Below are positions 16,556 to 25,246 of a DNA stretch of 64,000 nucleotides, one piece after another. A model generated the notes under the pieces. That model saw only the letters and a program-made list of their open reading frames with translations. It made no database searches and was not told the DNA's origin. Positions within the stretch are counted from its first letter, which is position 1, and each line of letters begins with the position of its first letter. This stretch comes from Fervidobacterium gondwanense DSM 13020 (GTDB lineage Bacteria; Thermotogota; Thermotogae; Thermotogales; Fervidobacteriaceae): the NCBI RefSeq assembly GCF_900143265.1, contig NZ_FRDJ01000004.1, forward strand, positions 62,001 through 126,000, given 5' to 3'. A program made the position numbers and the translations under genes.

Positions 16556-17173
16556 TTATCTTAGCATCGCACTTATCCCTATTAAAATCTGTCCGGAAAA
16601 ATATGTTGACAAAATGAGAAAGTCTCTCAAAGGAACACTTTTAACATATTTATCGTATGCAAGAATTGCATCTGAAACAAAAAACAACAAAGCACCCAAG
16701 AACGTTAACAGACTCATGTTCGAAGAAAAAGCCAGCATCGTGCTGATAGCAAGTACATAGACAAGCACAGGTATCTTATCTTTGCCGAGCTTGTTTTGTA
16801 TGAAGAAGTAATACGCAATTCCTATACACAAGACAAAAGTTAATATCAAAGCATTTGGAAAACCACCGTTCGAACGAAACGAAAAAATATAGAACACATG
16901 CCCAACGAGAAAAGAGAGCATACCATATAGAAAGAATTTCTCAAATTCCATGAAGAAGTCTCCAAGAACCCCAAAAAGAATACCCAGACTCAACAGTAAC
17001 CTCCAACCACTGTAGTTTCCGTTTTTGACAGACCAACTGACAACTGCTATGAACACACAGAAAGTTGTGAGTACCTTTGTTAAAATCGACAAGCTCCTCT
17101 TATCAATTTTTCGATTGCTTTTCAAAGCAGTTGTTATAACCCCAAACACTATCGAGATAATTATCAAAACCAT
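16556..17173 (-). CDS. YhhN-family lysoplasmalogenase, membrane protein
   Basis: A 205-residue protein of the YhhN/TMEM86 family with about eight membrane helices. Family members hydrolyse the vinyl-ether bond of lysoplasmalogens to give a free fatty aldehyde and a glycerophospho head group. Visible family features are GDFFMEF (about 71) and GALLFFVSDAILA (about 160), which hold the conserved acidic residues. ATG follows GGGGGGAT. It is the first gene of a two-gene unit with the aldehyde dehydrogenase. Bacterial members are mostly untested, so the substrate is inferred from the family. Confidence 0.82.
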   Translation of the reverse strand: MVLIIISIVFGVITTALKSNRKIDKRSLSILTKVLTTFCVFIAVVSWSVKNGNYSGWRLLLSLGILFGVLGDFFMEFEKFFLYGMLSFLVGHVFYIFSFRSNGGFPNALILTFVLCIGIAYYFFIQNKLGKDKIPVLVYVLAISTMLAFSSNMSLLTFLGALLFFVSDAILAYDKYVKSVPLRDFLILSTYFSGQILIGISAMLR

Positions 17174-17202
17174 AACCTATCCCCCCTTTTACTTTAAGAA
17201 AT

Positions 17203-17229
17203 CAAAAAACAGGGGCTTTTCTGCCCCTG
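17203..17229 (-). terminator. Terminator of the 5'-nucleotidase gene
   Basis: Minus-strand stem CAGGGGC (17229-17223) with GCCCCTG (17216-17210), followed by TTTTTTG. Confidence 0.85.
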
Positions 17230-17246
17230 CTGTTGAAACTACTGCA

Positions 17247-19043
17247 TTAGGATGCTTTCTGCATCAATTTCAGGTATTCGAAGTACGGTACGTAGTACTT
17301 CAGAACATCCCCTGCCTTTACATCTCCACTTATATTATTCCACCTCTTAAGTTCTTCAACTCTGACACCAAGTTTTGAAGCAATGCTTTCGAGCATATCG
17401 CCAGCACTAACTGTGTATTCCATTTCAACATAGGCGCCCCAGTTATTGTCGAGCGTTGATTCTATCTCCTTCTTTTCAAGCAGGTAGTTTGACATGAGCT
17501 CGGCCATTTCTATCAAGACTTCTTTAACAACAGGTTTATTAGTAAACATCGAATATCCGCCGCCACCACCGGCACGGTAGTTGTTGAGCACAACTTCATA
17601 TTCGGCATCCATATCGACCGGTTTACCCTCAAACATTAGGTCAACGATTCTATCACCAACAGGTCTATTCAACACTATCTTGTAAGAGATGCCTTCCCAA
17701 ATGTCATAGTTATATCTCTGAACCTTAGGTTCCACCCACGTTTTGTTCTCTTTCGCTAAACCGTTTTCGAAAACGAAATAATCAGCGCTTCTCTCGAGAG
17801 CTGCTTTAATGTCTGCACCTTTAACCTTGATTACTTTCAATGTGTTTGCATATATGTAAACAGCGTTTATATCCCTCAGCGTTACAGGACCAGCTTTCCA
17901 ACCTTTTACATCGTTTGTGAAAAGAGCAGTCGAAGAAATCTTTGCCCCTGTGTAGTACATCTGTACTTTGTTGACGAACTCCATCAACGGATTATCCCAA
18001 AGTCTTGCTACAAATGGATCAAAGATGTAGAAATCTCCCTTAGCAGTTCCAACAGGTATATCGAGCCACCTTTGAGTCTTTTCTTCGTAATCCTTAGTGA
18101 GCTCAAGAATCTCTTGGTCAGCAGGATATTTTGAAGCATCGATTAGTTCTGGTTTTGAATCCTTTACTACCCACTTGCCTTCTTCGTTCTTTTCAAGTAT
18201 CAAAGCAACCTTACCAACCATCCTTCCCCAGTTAGATGGCTGGACAACTGCAACATTTCCAATCTTCGTTGAAATAGTTCTGTGCTGGTGTCCGGTCAGA
18301 AGTACGTGTACTCCCTCAATCTCTGTTGCTAACGCGTACCCTTGATTTTCCCCAACGAGTGGTTCAGTTGGGTTACCTGTAGCCGGGTCTTTTTCTAAGC
18401 CACCATGATATGCAATCACAACCACATCAACTAAATCTTTAAAAGCCTCTACGTATTCCTTAGCTACCTGAACTGGATCCAAGAATTTCAATCCCTTTAT
18501 GTTTCTCGGGTCTTCCCAATTTGGAATGTACTTTGTTGTAAGCCCAAGTATCAATACCTTAACGTCTCCGATCTCAACCAAGTGATATGGCATGAAATAT
18601 GGAGTATCCTGCTCGTCTACAATATTTGCACTGAGGAATGGGAAGTCTGCTTCGCTGATAGCTTTGTTAAGAACATCTAATCCGTAATTAAATTCGTGAT
18701 TTCCGAGCACACTCGCATTGAACTTTAAGTGGTTCATAGACAATACCATTGGGTTGACTGGCTCATTCTCAAAGCGTGCATGATAATAAGCCATAGGACT
18801 GCCCTGAATTAAATCACCTGTGTCGATTACTATGATATTCTCCTCCCCGTACTTCTCACGCTGTTCTTTAATTACCGACGCTACCTTCGCCAATCCCCAA
18901 TTAGCAGGCTTGTTCGTCGCATAGTCCACAGGATAGATATAACCGTGCAAGTCACTTGTCTGAAGTATGACTATCTGCTTCGTTTCTGCAAAAATCAAGA
19001 CAAGCAAAGCTAAACTGAGTACAACAGTAAATAACCTTCTCAT
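17247..19043 (-). CDS. Exported 5'-nucleotidase / 2',3'-cyclic phosphodiesterase with LysM tail
   Basis: A 598-residue secreted hydrolase of the UshA/CpdB family that frees phosphate and nucleosides from external nucleotides. A signal peptide (about 1-19) leads into the metallophosphatase domain: TSDLHGYI (about 30), DTGDLIQGSP (about 73), GNHEFNYG (about 115), AYHGGLEKD (about 211) and LTGHQHR (about 235). The 5'-nucleotidase C-terminal substrate domain spans about 335-525. A LysM module ends the protein (about 545-590, YTVSAGDMLESIASKLGVRV), an unusual addition that should tether it to peptidoglycan or another glycan. ATG follows GGGGGGAGAAGG. Confidence 0.9.
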   Translation of the reverse strand: MRRLFTVVLSLALLVLIFAETKQIVILQTSDLHGYIYPVDYATNKPANWGLAKVASVIKEQREKYGEENIIVIDTGDLIQGSPMAYYHARFENEPVNPMVLSMNHLKFNASVLGNHEFNYGLDVLNKAISEADFPFLSANIVDEQDTPYFMPYHLVEIGDVKVLILGLTTKYIPNWEDPRNIKGLKFLDPVQVAKEYVEAFKDLVDVVVIAYHGGLEKDPATGNPTEPLVGENQGYALATEIEGVHVLLTGHQHRTISTKIGNVAVVQPSNWGRMVGKVALILEKNEEGKWVVKDSKPELIDASKYPADQEILELTKDYEEKTQRWLDIPVGTAKGDFYIFDPFVARLWDNPLMEFVNKVQMYYTGAKISSTALFTNDVKGWKAGPVTLRDINAVYIYANTLKVIKVKGADIKAALERSADYFVFENGLAKENKTWVEPKVQRYNYDIWEGISYKIVLNRPVGDRIVDLMFEGKPVDMDAEYEVVLNNYRAGGGGGYSMFTNKPVVKEVLIEMAELMSNYLLEKKEIESTLDNNWGAYVEMEYTVSAGDMLESIASKLGVRVEELKRWNNISGDVKAGDVLKYYVPYFEYLKLMQKAS

Positions 19044-19070
19044 CCTTCTCCCCCCTGTTATGGTGTGGAA

Positions 19071-20480
19071 CTAATTCTCATTATTTATTATCTTTAGTGC
19101 TTCACTAAGCATATAATCACCTTCACCCTTTATGTACTGTATCCTTTTTTCCGTATCCATATCTATAGTAAAATCTGGCATCAAACCACTTTCGCCGTAA
19201 TCTTCTGAGAAAATTGCTGTTGGAAACGAAAACGTGGTCATGAGATTATCATCGTACCTAAAATTAAGTTCTGTTGTGTGGTTTATTTTCATCAGAGTTG
19301 GCTCACCTATCGTTCTTGACTTCCGTAACTTTTTAAACGTATAGATAAAATCCAACGCAGCATTTGAAGTGTATCTATCAAACAAAATCCATACGTCTGC
19401 GTTTACAAATGGATCTCTCGGGATGAAAGTATGCTCAAATTCAAGTCTTATCAACTCACCAGTTGTTTGTGTAAACTCATATCCGTATTTTTCAAGCAGA
19501 TCCATATTGTACGCTGTGTTGATTACCGAAATATATCTCTTAATGCTCACCTGCTTTGATAAGAAATGCTCATAAAGTTCTTTGAATATTGTAAAATCCC
19601 TACTCGAAACGCCACGTAAATCCAGTAACAAAAGCTTCAAATCTCTATTTTGAATAAAGGTATTATTAAGAAATTCTCTATACTTGTTGAACATAGTGCC
19701 TGATAGTTGGAAAGTTCCAAGCTTCAGAATACCAACATCGCCCTTGCGAGTGAATTCAAAAGGAACTCTTGAAGGCAAAGCTGGATACTGAGCACTCTCT
19801 CGCGGGTAGCTGAACGCAGTCAATGTTTTTACACTAACTTCATTCTCGCCATTTTCACTTCTCAACTTCACATTATATTCCTTCTGCTTGTAAAAGATGC
19901 CAACAACATCCTTTTTTTTATCAAGCAGTTCCGGTACCAGCTGAAAAAGGCTTGTCAGTTGTTGTTCCTTAACAAGATAATCTTCTCCGCTTGTGAAAAC
20001 TATGAGCTCAGAAATTAGCTTATCTACGCTTTTACTGTTTATTTCAACGATTTCGTCCCCTGCCTTTACGCTTTCGACAGCACTTGAAGAGACTATTACT
20101 CTTCCGTCGATAACTACCACGGAAAATGGCAAGACGCTGTATACCGGCTCGACGGGAGGATACATCCTGAGGTTTTGATCGTTCAAAGTGCTCAATACCG
20201 GCTGGACATACTTAAACGCATCAATAGGAAGGCATTTTTTGGGCATCTTAGAGAGGCTTGATTCAAACAACTTCTTTGTGTTCTCTGCTAAAGCTTCTCT
20301 GTCTGTTCTTGGATATACTTTCCTAACCAAACTATTAACATCTTCAAACGCTTTCGCCACATCATCAATTAAAACAAGCCTATTTTGATACTTGTAGAAT
20401 TCAATAATCCACGAAAGCAAAAACGTGATAACAATACCTGAAATAACAAAAATCAAGATAAGCTTAGTTCCCACCTTCAA
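19071..20480 (-). CDS. S41-like (C-terminal processing peptidase related) membrane-anchored protein
   Basis: A 469-residue protein with an N-terminal signal anchor (ILIFVISGIVITFLLSWII), a PDZ-like segment (about 115-160, VKAGDEIVEINSKSVDKLI) and an S41-type domain: GDVGILKLGTFQ, LLLLDLRGVSS, ILFDRYTSNAALDF (catalytic Ser position) and RTIGEPT. The usual glycine-rich turn after DLRG is degraded (VSSRD), so activity is uncertain. TTG at 20480 is preferred because GGAGGGAT lies just upstream; a GTG five codons earlier (20495) would overlap that site. It precedes the 5'-nucleotidase by 27 nt and is probably cotranscribed. Confidence 0.75.
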   Translation of the reverse strand: MKVGTKLILIFVISGIVITFLLSWIIEFYKYQNRLVLIDDVAKAFEDVNSLVRKVYPRTDREALAENTKKLFESSLSKMPKKCLPIDAFKYVQPVLSTLNDQNLRMYPPVEPVYSVLPFSVVVIDGRVIVSSSAVESVKAGDEIVEINSKSVDKLISELIVFTSGEDYLVKEQQLTSLFQLVPELLDKKKDVVGIFYKQKEYNVKLRSENGENEVSVKTLTAFSYPRESAQYPALPSRVPFEFTRKGDVGILKLGTFQLSGTMFNKYREFLNNTFIQNRDLKLLLLDLRGVSSRDFTIFKELYEHFLSKQVSIKRYISVINTAYNMDLLEKYGYEFTQTTGELIRLEFEHTFIPRDPFVNADVWILFDRYTSNAALDFIYTFKKLRKSRTIGEPTLMKINHTTELNFRYDDNLMTTFSFPTAIFSEDYGESGLMPDFTIDMDTEKRIQYIKGEGDYMLSEALKIINNEN

Positions 20481-20733
20481 GATACATCCCTCCACATAAA
20501 GAATTTAAATATTCGGCAATTTCTTAATATTTAATTATAGCACCTTGATTTTATCAAGCAAATAAGTAACAAAATTCACTGTAGCCTATAATTATATCTT
20601 ATGCAAGGCAAACTTCAAAATGCATTCTATAAGGCAGTATCAGCTCTGCTTTGGCTTGTATGCTTCAAATTGCAGAAATACATGGATAATCAAGCATAAT
20701 ATCAAAAAACGTTTTTAATCTAATTCTTTTTAC

Positions 20734-20747
20734 GTGATATCATTCAC
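20734..20747. promoter_or_regulatory. Rex-like operator, upstream copy
   Basis: GTGA-N6-TCAC (20734-20747), followed by AA, the half-site spacing of Rex (NADH/NAD+ sensing) operators. It lies just upstream of the -35 element, 61 bp from the second copy. The rest of the 20481-20868 gap holds the promoter, the second operator and AT-rich DNA without a gene. Confidence 0.5.
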
Positions 20748-20755
20748 AATTTAAC

Positions 20756-20783
20756 TTAACATTTTACCTTTCTATGGTATACT
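20756..20783 (+). promoter_or_regulatory. Promoter of the acyl-CoA dehydrogenase-etfBA operon
   Basis: TTAACA (20756-20761), 16-nt spacer, extended TGgTATACT with -10 at 20778-20783. Confidence 0.65.
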
Positions 20784-20791
20784 GGAATTGT

Positions 20792-20811
20792 AACGTGAAT
20801 ATTTTCACGTT
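20792..20811. promoter_or_regulatory. Rex-like operator overlapping the transcription start
   Basis: Perfect inverted repeat AACGTGAA-TATT-TTCACGTT, containing GTGA-N6-TCAC as in the upstream copy. Placed immediately after the -10, where a bound repressor would block transcription. Confidence 0.6.
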
Positions 20812-20868
20812 TATTCAGAAAAAGAACATTGAACTAACAGAATACACTCTGAAACGGAGGTATGATAA

Positions 20869-22008
20869 ATGGACTACTTACTGAGCAAAGAACAGATACT
20901 TGCAAGGGAGCTTTTTAGAGAATTTGCTGAGAAAGAGGTAAAACCTCTCGCACAGAAAGTAGACGAGAAAGAGTACTTTCCGATAGAAACTGTAAAGAAA
21001 ATGGCAGAGATAGGTATGATGGGCATACCATTCCCAAAAGAAGTCGGTGGTGCAGGAGGAGATTATTTAACATACATAATTGCTGTTGAAGAACTTGCAA
21101 AACATTGTGCGACAACGGCGATAATCTTGTCTGCCCACACTTCCCTTTGCTGCTACCCGATTTATGCCTACGGAACACCAGTTCAAAAGGAGAAATACCT
21201 CAGACCTTTACTAAAAGGTGAGAAGATTGGAGCTTTTGCTTTAACTGAACCCAACGCGGGAAGCGATGCAGGGAATCAGCAAACAACGGCAAAATTAGTC
21301 GGAGAGTATTACATTCTGAATGGATCGAAAATATTCATAACCAACGGTGGAAAAGCTGACGTATTCATCGTCTTCGCAATGACGGATAAATCAAAGGGAA
21401 CAAAAGGTATAAGTGCATTCATCGTTGAAAAGGGATTCGAAGGTTTCAAGATAGGCAAGGAAGAGCACAAGCTTGGAATCCGCGGTTCATCAACAACTGA
21501 ACTGATATTTGAAGACTGCAAAGTACCGAAAGAGAATCTCCTTGGAAGCGAAGGTCAAGGTTTCAAGATTGCACTTAGTACGCTTGATGGTGGAAGGATT
21601 GGAGTTGGCGCACAAGCACTCGGCATAGCAGAAGGTGCAATCTCAGAAGTCCTGAAGTACGTTAAGGATAGAAAACAGTTTTCAAAACCGATTGGCACAT
21701 TTCAGGGATTGCAGTGGTACATCGCAGACATGATAACAAAAACAGAGGCTGCTAAATTGCTTGTGTATAACGCAGCAATAAAGAAGGATAAAGGGCAACT
21801 GACAAGCGCCGATGCGGCTATGGCAAAGAAATACGCTTCCGATGTGGCTATGGAAATTACAACTCAGGCTGTCCAAATCTTCGGCGGTTACGGATATACA
21901 AGAGATTATCCTATCGAACGAATGATGAGAGATGCGAAGATCACTCAGATTTACGAAGGTACAAACGAAATCCAGAAGTTAGTGATCGCTGCTCAATACA
22001 TTAAGTGA
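20869..22008 (+). CDS. Acyl-CoA dehydrogenase (butyryl-CoA dehydrogenase-like)
   Basis: A 379-residue FAD enzyme interconverting short-chain acyl-CoA and enoyl-CoA. Family motifs: GAFALTEPNAGSDAG (about 125), IFITNGGKADVF (about 157), QIFGGYGYTRDYPIERMMRD (about 340) and the catalytic-glutamate segment QIYEGTNEIQ (about 363), which places the base as in butyryl-CoA dehydrogenases. It heads an operon with etfB and etfA, the arrangement in which Bcd and EtfAB form a complex that can bifurcate electrons between crotonyl-CoA and ferredoxin. Thiolase and hydroxyacyl-CoA genes are absent here, so the full pathway is not shown. Confidence 0.92.
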   Translation: MDYLLSKEQILARELFREFAEKEVKPLAQKVDEKEYFPIETVKKMAEIGMMGIPFPKEVGGAGGDYLTYIIAVEELAKHCATTAIILSAHTSLCCYPIYAYGTPVQKEKYLRPLLKGEKIGAFALTEPNAGSDAGNQQTTAKLVGEYYILNGSKIFITNGGKADVFIVFAMTDKSKGTKGISAFIVEKGFEGFKIGKEEHKLGIRGSSTTELIFEDCKVPKENLLGSEGQGFKIALSTLDGGRIGVGAQALGIAEGAISEVLKYVKDRKQFSKPIGTFQGLQWYIADMITKTEAAKLLVYNAAIKKDKGQLTSADAAMAKKYASDVAMEITTQAVQIFGGYGYTRDYPIERMMRDAKITQIYEGTNEIQKLVIAAQYIK

Positions 22009-22027
22009 TAGCTCAGAGGTGATTATG

Positions 22028-22807
22028 ATGAGAATAATCGTATTCACAAAGCAAGTGCCTGATACAACCGAAGTAAAAGTTGACCCTGTGAAGGGAACTC
22101 TGATAAGAGACGGCGTGAAATCAATAATGAATCCAGAAGACAAGAATGCGCTTGAAGCCGCTTTGAGAATAAAGGATTCTATTGGAGCGAAAGTTACGGT
22201 AATTACGATGGGACCTCCGGCTGCTGAAGCTATTTTGCGAGAAAGCTATGCAATGGGTGCAGACGAAGCAATTTTGATAACAGACCCACTTTTTGCAGGC
22301 GCCGATACTTGGGTAACGAGTATGATTTTGGCAAGAGCAGCTCAAATTATAGGTTATGACCTCATACTGTGTGGAAGGCAGGCTATTGACGGAGATACCG
22401 CACAAGTTGGAATCGAGATCGCAGAGCACCTCGGCATACCAGCCATCGCTTACGCGACGGATATCAGGACAGAGAACGAAAAGATACTTGTTACTCGTGA
22501 ACTTGAAAACGTGTATGAAGTAATATCTGTAAACACTCCGTGCTTAATTACATGCTCTAAAGAACTAAACATACCCAGATACATGCGGATATACAACATA
22601 TTCGGTTGCTTCGATAAACCAATAACAGTCATGAACAATTCTGTTTTGAAATTCGACAAAATGGAAGTCGGGTTAGTGGGCTCGCCCACAAAGGTAAGAA
22701 GAACGTTCACAAAAGGTCCTAAAGAACAGGGCAATGTTGTCAATCTATCAGCACAAGAGTCGGCCGAAGTGCTTGTTTCAGCATTAAAACGACTTCACGT
22801 GATATGA
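22028..22807 (+). CDS. etfB: Electron transfer flavoprotein beta subunit
   Basis: A 259-residue EtfB: MRIIVFTKQVPDTTEVK start, INPEDKNALEAALRIKD-type segment (SIMNPEDKNALEAALRIKD), and LCGRQAIDGDTAQVGIEIAE, the AMP/FAD contact region. It pairs with EtfA to pass electrons to or from the acyl-CoA dehydrogenase encoded just upstream. GAGGTGA at 22015-22021 supports ATG 22028 (or 22025). Spacing of about 19 nt from the preceding gene shows cotranscription. Whether the subunit carries the bifurcating FAD needs modelling. Confidence 0.93.
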   Translation: MRIIVFTKQVPDTTEVKVDPVKGTLIRDGVKSIMNPEDKNALEAALRIKDSIGAKVTVITMGPPAAEAILRESYAMGADEAILITDPLFAGADTWVTSMILARAAQIIGYDLILCGRQAIDGDTAQVGIEIAEHLGIPAIAYATDIRTENEKILVTRELENVYEVISVNTPCLITCSKELNIPRYMRIYNIFGCFDKPITVMNNSVLKFDKMEVGLVGSPTKVRRTFTKGPKEQGNVVNLSAQESAEVLVSALKRLHVI

Positions 22808-22831
22808 TGGCGCGAGAAAGAGGTGAACAAA

Positions 22832-23836
22832 ATGATAATGGTTTTTTGTGAACAAAGAAATGGCGAGCTGTTAAACGTCGGGCTTGAGCTTATCGGAAAA
22901 GCGAGAGAGCTCGCTCGCTCACTTGACTGCGAAGTATCCGCAGTTGTATGCGGGCACAACGTGGGATACATAGGCAACAGGTTGATACAAAACGGAGCCG
23001 ACAAAGTCTTCGTAATTGAGCATGAATTATTAGAAAAGTACACGCTCGATTTGTATACCGAATCCCTTTACCAACTCATATCCAACGAAAAGCCTGATAT
23101 CTTACTGCTGGGCGCAACGAGTATCGGGAGAGAACTCGGTCCGAGGCTTGCAGCACGGTTAAAAACGGGACTTACCGCTGATTGTACACAATTAGAAATA
23201 GGCCAAGAAACAAAGCTTCTACTGATGACAAGACCTGCGTTTGGTGGAAACTTAATGGCAACGATAATATGTCCTGACAGAAGACCCCAGATGGCAACAA
23301 TAAGACCTGGCATATTTCCATTACCATCTATGGACGCTAACAGAAAAGGTGAAACTATTCTCTTTAATCCGAAGATAACGAGAGAAGATTTAAGAGTTAG
23401 AGTGGAAAAAATTGTCCAGAAGATAAGGACTGTGAAAGATATTACTGCAGAAAAAATTATCGTTGCGGGTGGAAGAGGCATCGGTTCAAAGGAAAATTTT
23501 GAATTGCTTGAAGAACTTGCAGAACTACTCGGAGGCGTAGTTGCTGGCTCAAGAGCCGCCGTCGATGCCGGATGGTTACCAAAGGAACTCCAAGTTGGAC
23601 AGACTGGAAAGGTTGTGAAACCAAAGCTTTATATAGCGGTGGGAATAAGCGGTGCTATCCAGCACGTTGCAGGAATGCAAGATAGTGAATACATAATCGC
23701 AATCAACAAAGATCCAGACGCACCTATAATGAAGATAGCAGACCTTGGTATCGTGGGAGATTGGAAAAGCGTTGTCAAAGCTCTGATAAAAGAGTTGAGA
23801 AATGAAAAAGGTATTTTGGAAGAAAAGATATCCTAA
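22832..23836 (+). CDS. etfA: Electron transfer flavoprotein alpha subunit
   Basis: A 334-residue EtfA. The N-terminal half (MVFCEQRNGELLNVGLELIG) is the EtfB-like fold; the C-terminal FAD domain carries IVAGGRGIGSKENF (about 210), GSRAAVDAGWLPKELQVGQTG (about 245) and YIAVGISGAIQHVAGM (about 275), all FAD-contact motifs. ATG 22832 follows AGAGGTGA. It completes the operon and is followed by a strong terminator. Confidence 0.94.
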   Translation: MIMVFCEQRNGELLNVGLELIGKARELARSLDCEVSAVVCGHNVGYIGNRLIQNGADKVFVIEHELLEKYTLDLYTESLYQLISNEKPDILLLGATSIGRELGPRLAARLKTGLTADCTQLEIGQETKLLLMTRPAFGGNLMATIICPDRRPQMATIRPGIFPLPSMDANRKGETILFNPKITREDLRVRVEKIVQKIRTVKDITAEKIIVAGGRGIGSKENFELLEELAELLGGVVAGSRAAVDAGWLPKELQVGQTGKVVKPKLYIAVGISGAIQHVAGMQDSEYIIAINKDPDAPIMKIADLGIVGDWKSVVKALIKELRNEKGILEEKIS

Positions 23837-23849
23837 TCCTTATGAGACA

Positions 23850-23878
23850 AAAAGCGGGAGACTTTCCCGCTTTTTTTT
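23850..23878. terminator. Bidirectional terminator between etfA and the MFS gene
   Basis: Stem AAGCGGGA (23852-23859) and TCCCGCTT (23865-23872), A-rich on one side, eight Ts on the other. Confidence 0.88.
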
Positions 23879-25082
23879 ATTTTTCAATCAATAATTGCCC
23901 TTTCTCATTTTTTGTTTTAGCAGAGTACTTTGGCAAGAAGAGACTTCCAAACACTATAGCGCTCAAAAACATAGCAAAACCTTCAACAACTCCTAAATAC
24001 TTCGCACCGATGTACTGAACAATGGTAGCACCAAGAACTGGAGATATTATTCTCATAAGGCTATCTACTGAATTAAAGATTCCAAGGGCTCCTCCAAGCT
24101 TATCTTTGCTCACTAATTTAGTAGCCATTGAACTAATAGAAACACCTAAAACGGCTGAAAATACGGAAAGTGGTGCAAGCAGTACTAGTAAAACTGGAAT
24201 ACTCTTCGCAAAGGAATACAGCACAAGAAAAGGTACCGCGAGGAATATACCATACCTTATCAAATCCGCTTCGGAGTACTTCTTAGTTAACTTCCCAATC
24301 AAGAACCCTTGTACGAAGACTATTATTACACCAACATACGCCAGTATGAAACTCGTTGTTGATACAGGCAGATTCAAGCGGCTGATAGCAAAGAGTGCAA
24401 ATGTAGACTCAAACATTGTGAAACCGAGAGAATAGAAGAACTTCGTAAAAAGCAAGCTCGCCACAGCTGGTTGTGAAAATGTTTTCTTGAGCTCTTGAAA
24501 CGTGAATGGTTTAGACTTTGAATCTCTGACAGGCTTTGAATCTGGCAGGAATAATAATATGTTGATTATGTTGATAAGTGACAAACCCGTTGCAAAAAAC
24601 GCTGGTACGCGCATTCCCCACTGGCTTAAAAAACCTCCGAATGCCGGTCCAAAGATAAATCCAAGCCCAAAAGCAGCACCTATAAGCCCAAGGCTTTTCG
24701 TTCTCGATTTTTCGTCAGTAAAATCACCTATGTAACTTTGTGCAACCGTAATGTTCCCACCCGTCAGTCCGTCGAATAATCTTGAAAAAAATATCAAGCT
24801 CAATGACTTTGCAAAGCCTAAAATCAAGAGTGAAACGAACGTGCCACCAACACTTAGAAGTAGAGCCCTCTTTCTGCCGTATTTGTCTGATAACCTGCCT
24901 ATCAAAGGAGAGGCAAAGATTTGACCCAGTGGATAAACAGACCCAAGTAGACCTATCATTAAAGCCGAAGCTCCGAATTCTTTCGCATAGTATGGTAGAA
25001 GTGGTATGATTAACCCGAAGCCAAGCATATCCGCCAAAACAATGAAAAACAAAGTTCTTAATACATTTCTCTCTTTACCCAT
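23877..25082 (-). CDS. MFS drug/solute efflux transporter (DHA1, TetA-like)
   Basis: A 401-residue twelve-helix major facilitator. The family signature GRLSDKYGRKRALLLS lies between helices 2 and 3 (about 61-76), with LFDGLTGGNITVAQSYIGD (motif D/C region, about 108) and LGLIGAAFGLGFIFGPAFGG (about 132), which is the antiporter motif of efflux pumps. The closest characterised relatives are tetracycline and multidrug exporters, but the substrate cannot be named from sequence. ATG follows GGAGGAT. Monocistronic, divergent from the sugar kinase. Confidence 0.88.
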   Translation of the reverse strand: MGKERNVLRTLFFIVLADMLGFGLIIPLLPYYAKEFGASALMIGLLGSVYPLGQIFASPLIGRLSDKYGRKRALLLSVGGTFVSLLILGFAKSLSLIFFSRLFDGLTGGNITVAQSYIGDFTDEKSRTKSLGLIGAAFGLGFIFGPAFGGFLSQWGMRVPAFFATGLSLINIINILLFLPDSKPVRDSKSKPFTFQELKKTFSQPAVASLLFTKFFYSLGFTMFESTFALFAISRLNLPVSTTSFILAYVGVIIVFVQGFLIGKLTKKYSEADLIRYGIFLAVPFLVLYSFAKSIPVLLVLLAPLSVFSAVLGVSISSMATKLVSKDKLGGALGIFNSVDSLMRIISPVLGATIVQYIGAKYLGVVEGFAMFLSAIVFGSLFLPKYSAKTKNEKGQLLIEK

Positions 25083-25205
25083 GTCATCATCCTCCGATAT
25101 TTCAGAATTAGTTACCTATTTTAGTATATTGTATCATATATTAGTTAAAATATAATCTTATATTATGTATAAATTAAATTCAAAGCACTCTCTTATACTG
25201 GAAAA

Positions 25206-25214
25206 TGGTATAAT
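25206..25214 (+). promoter_or_regulatory. Extended -10 promoter of the FGGY kinase gene
   Basis: TGgTATAAT; no convincing -35. Confidence 0.5.
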
Positions 25215-25246
25215 GTGTATGAGTAAAACATTTAGGGAGGCTTTAT

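Noticed and set aside
19071-20480. Calling the protein an active carboxyl-terminal processing protease
   Set aside because: The S41 fold is recognisable and the serine position is present, but the glycine-rich turn is degraded and the catalytic lysine could not be placed.
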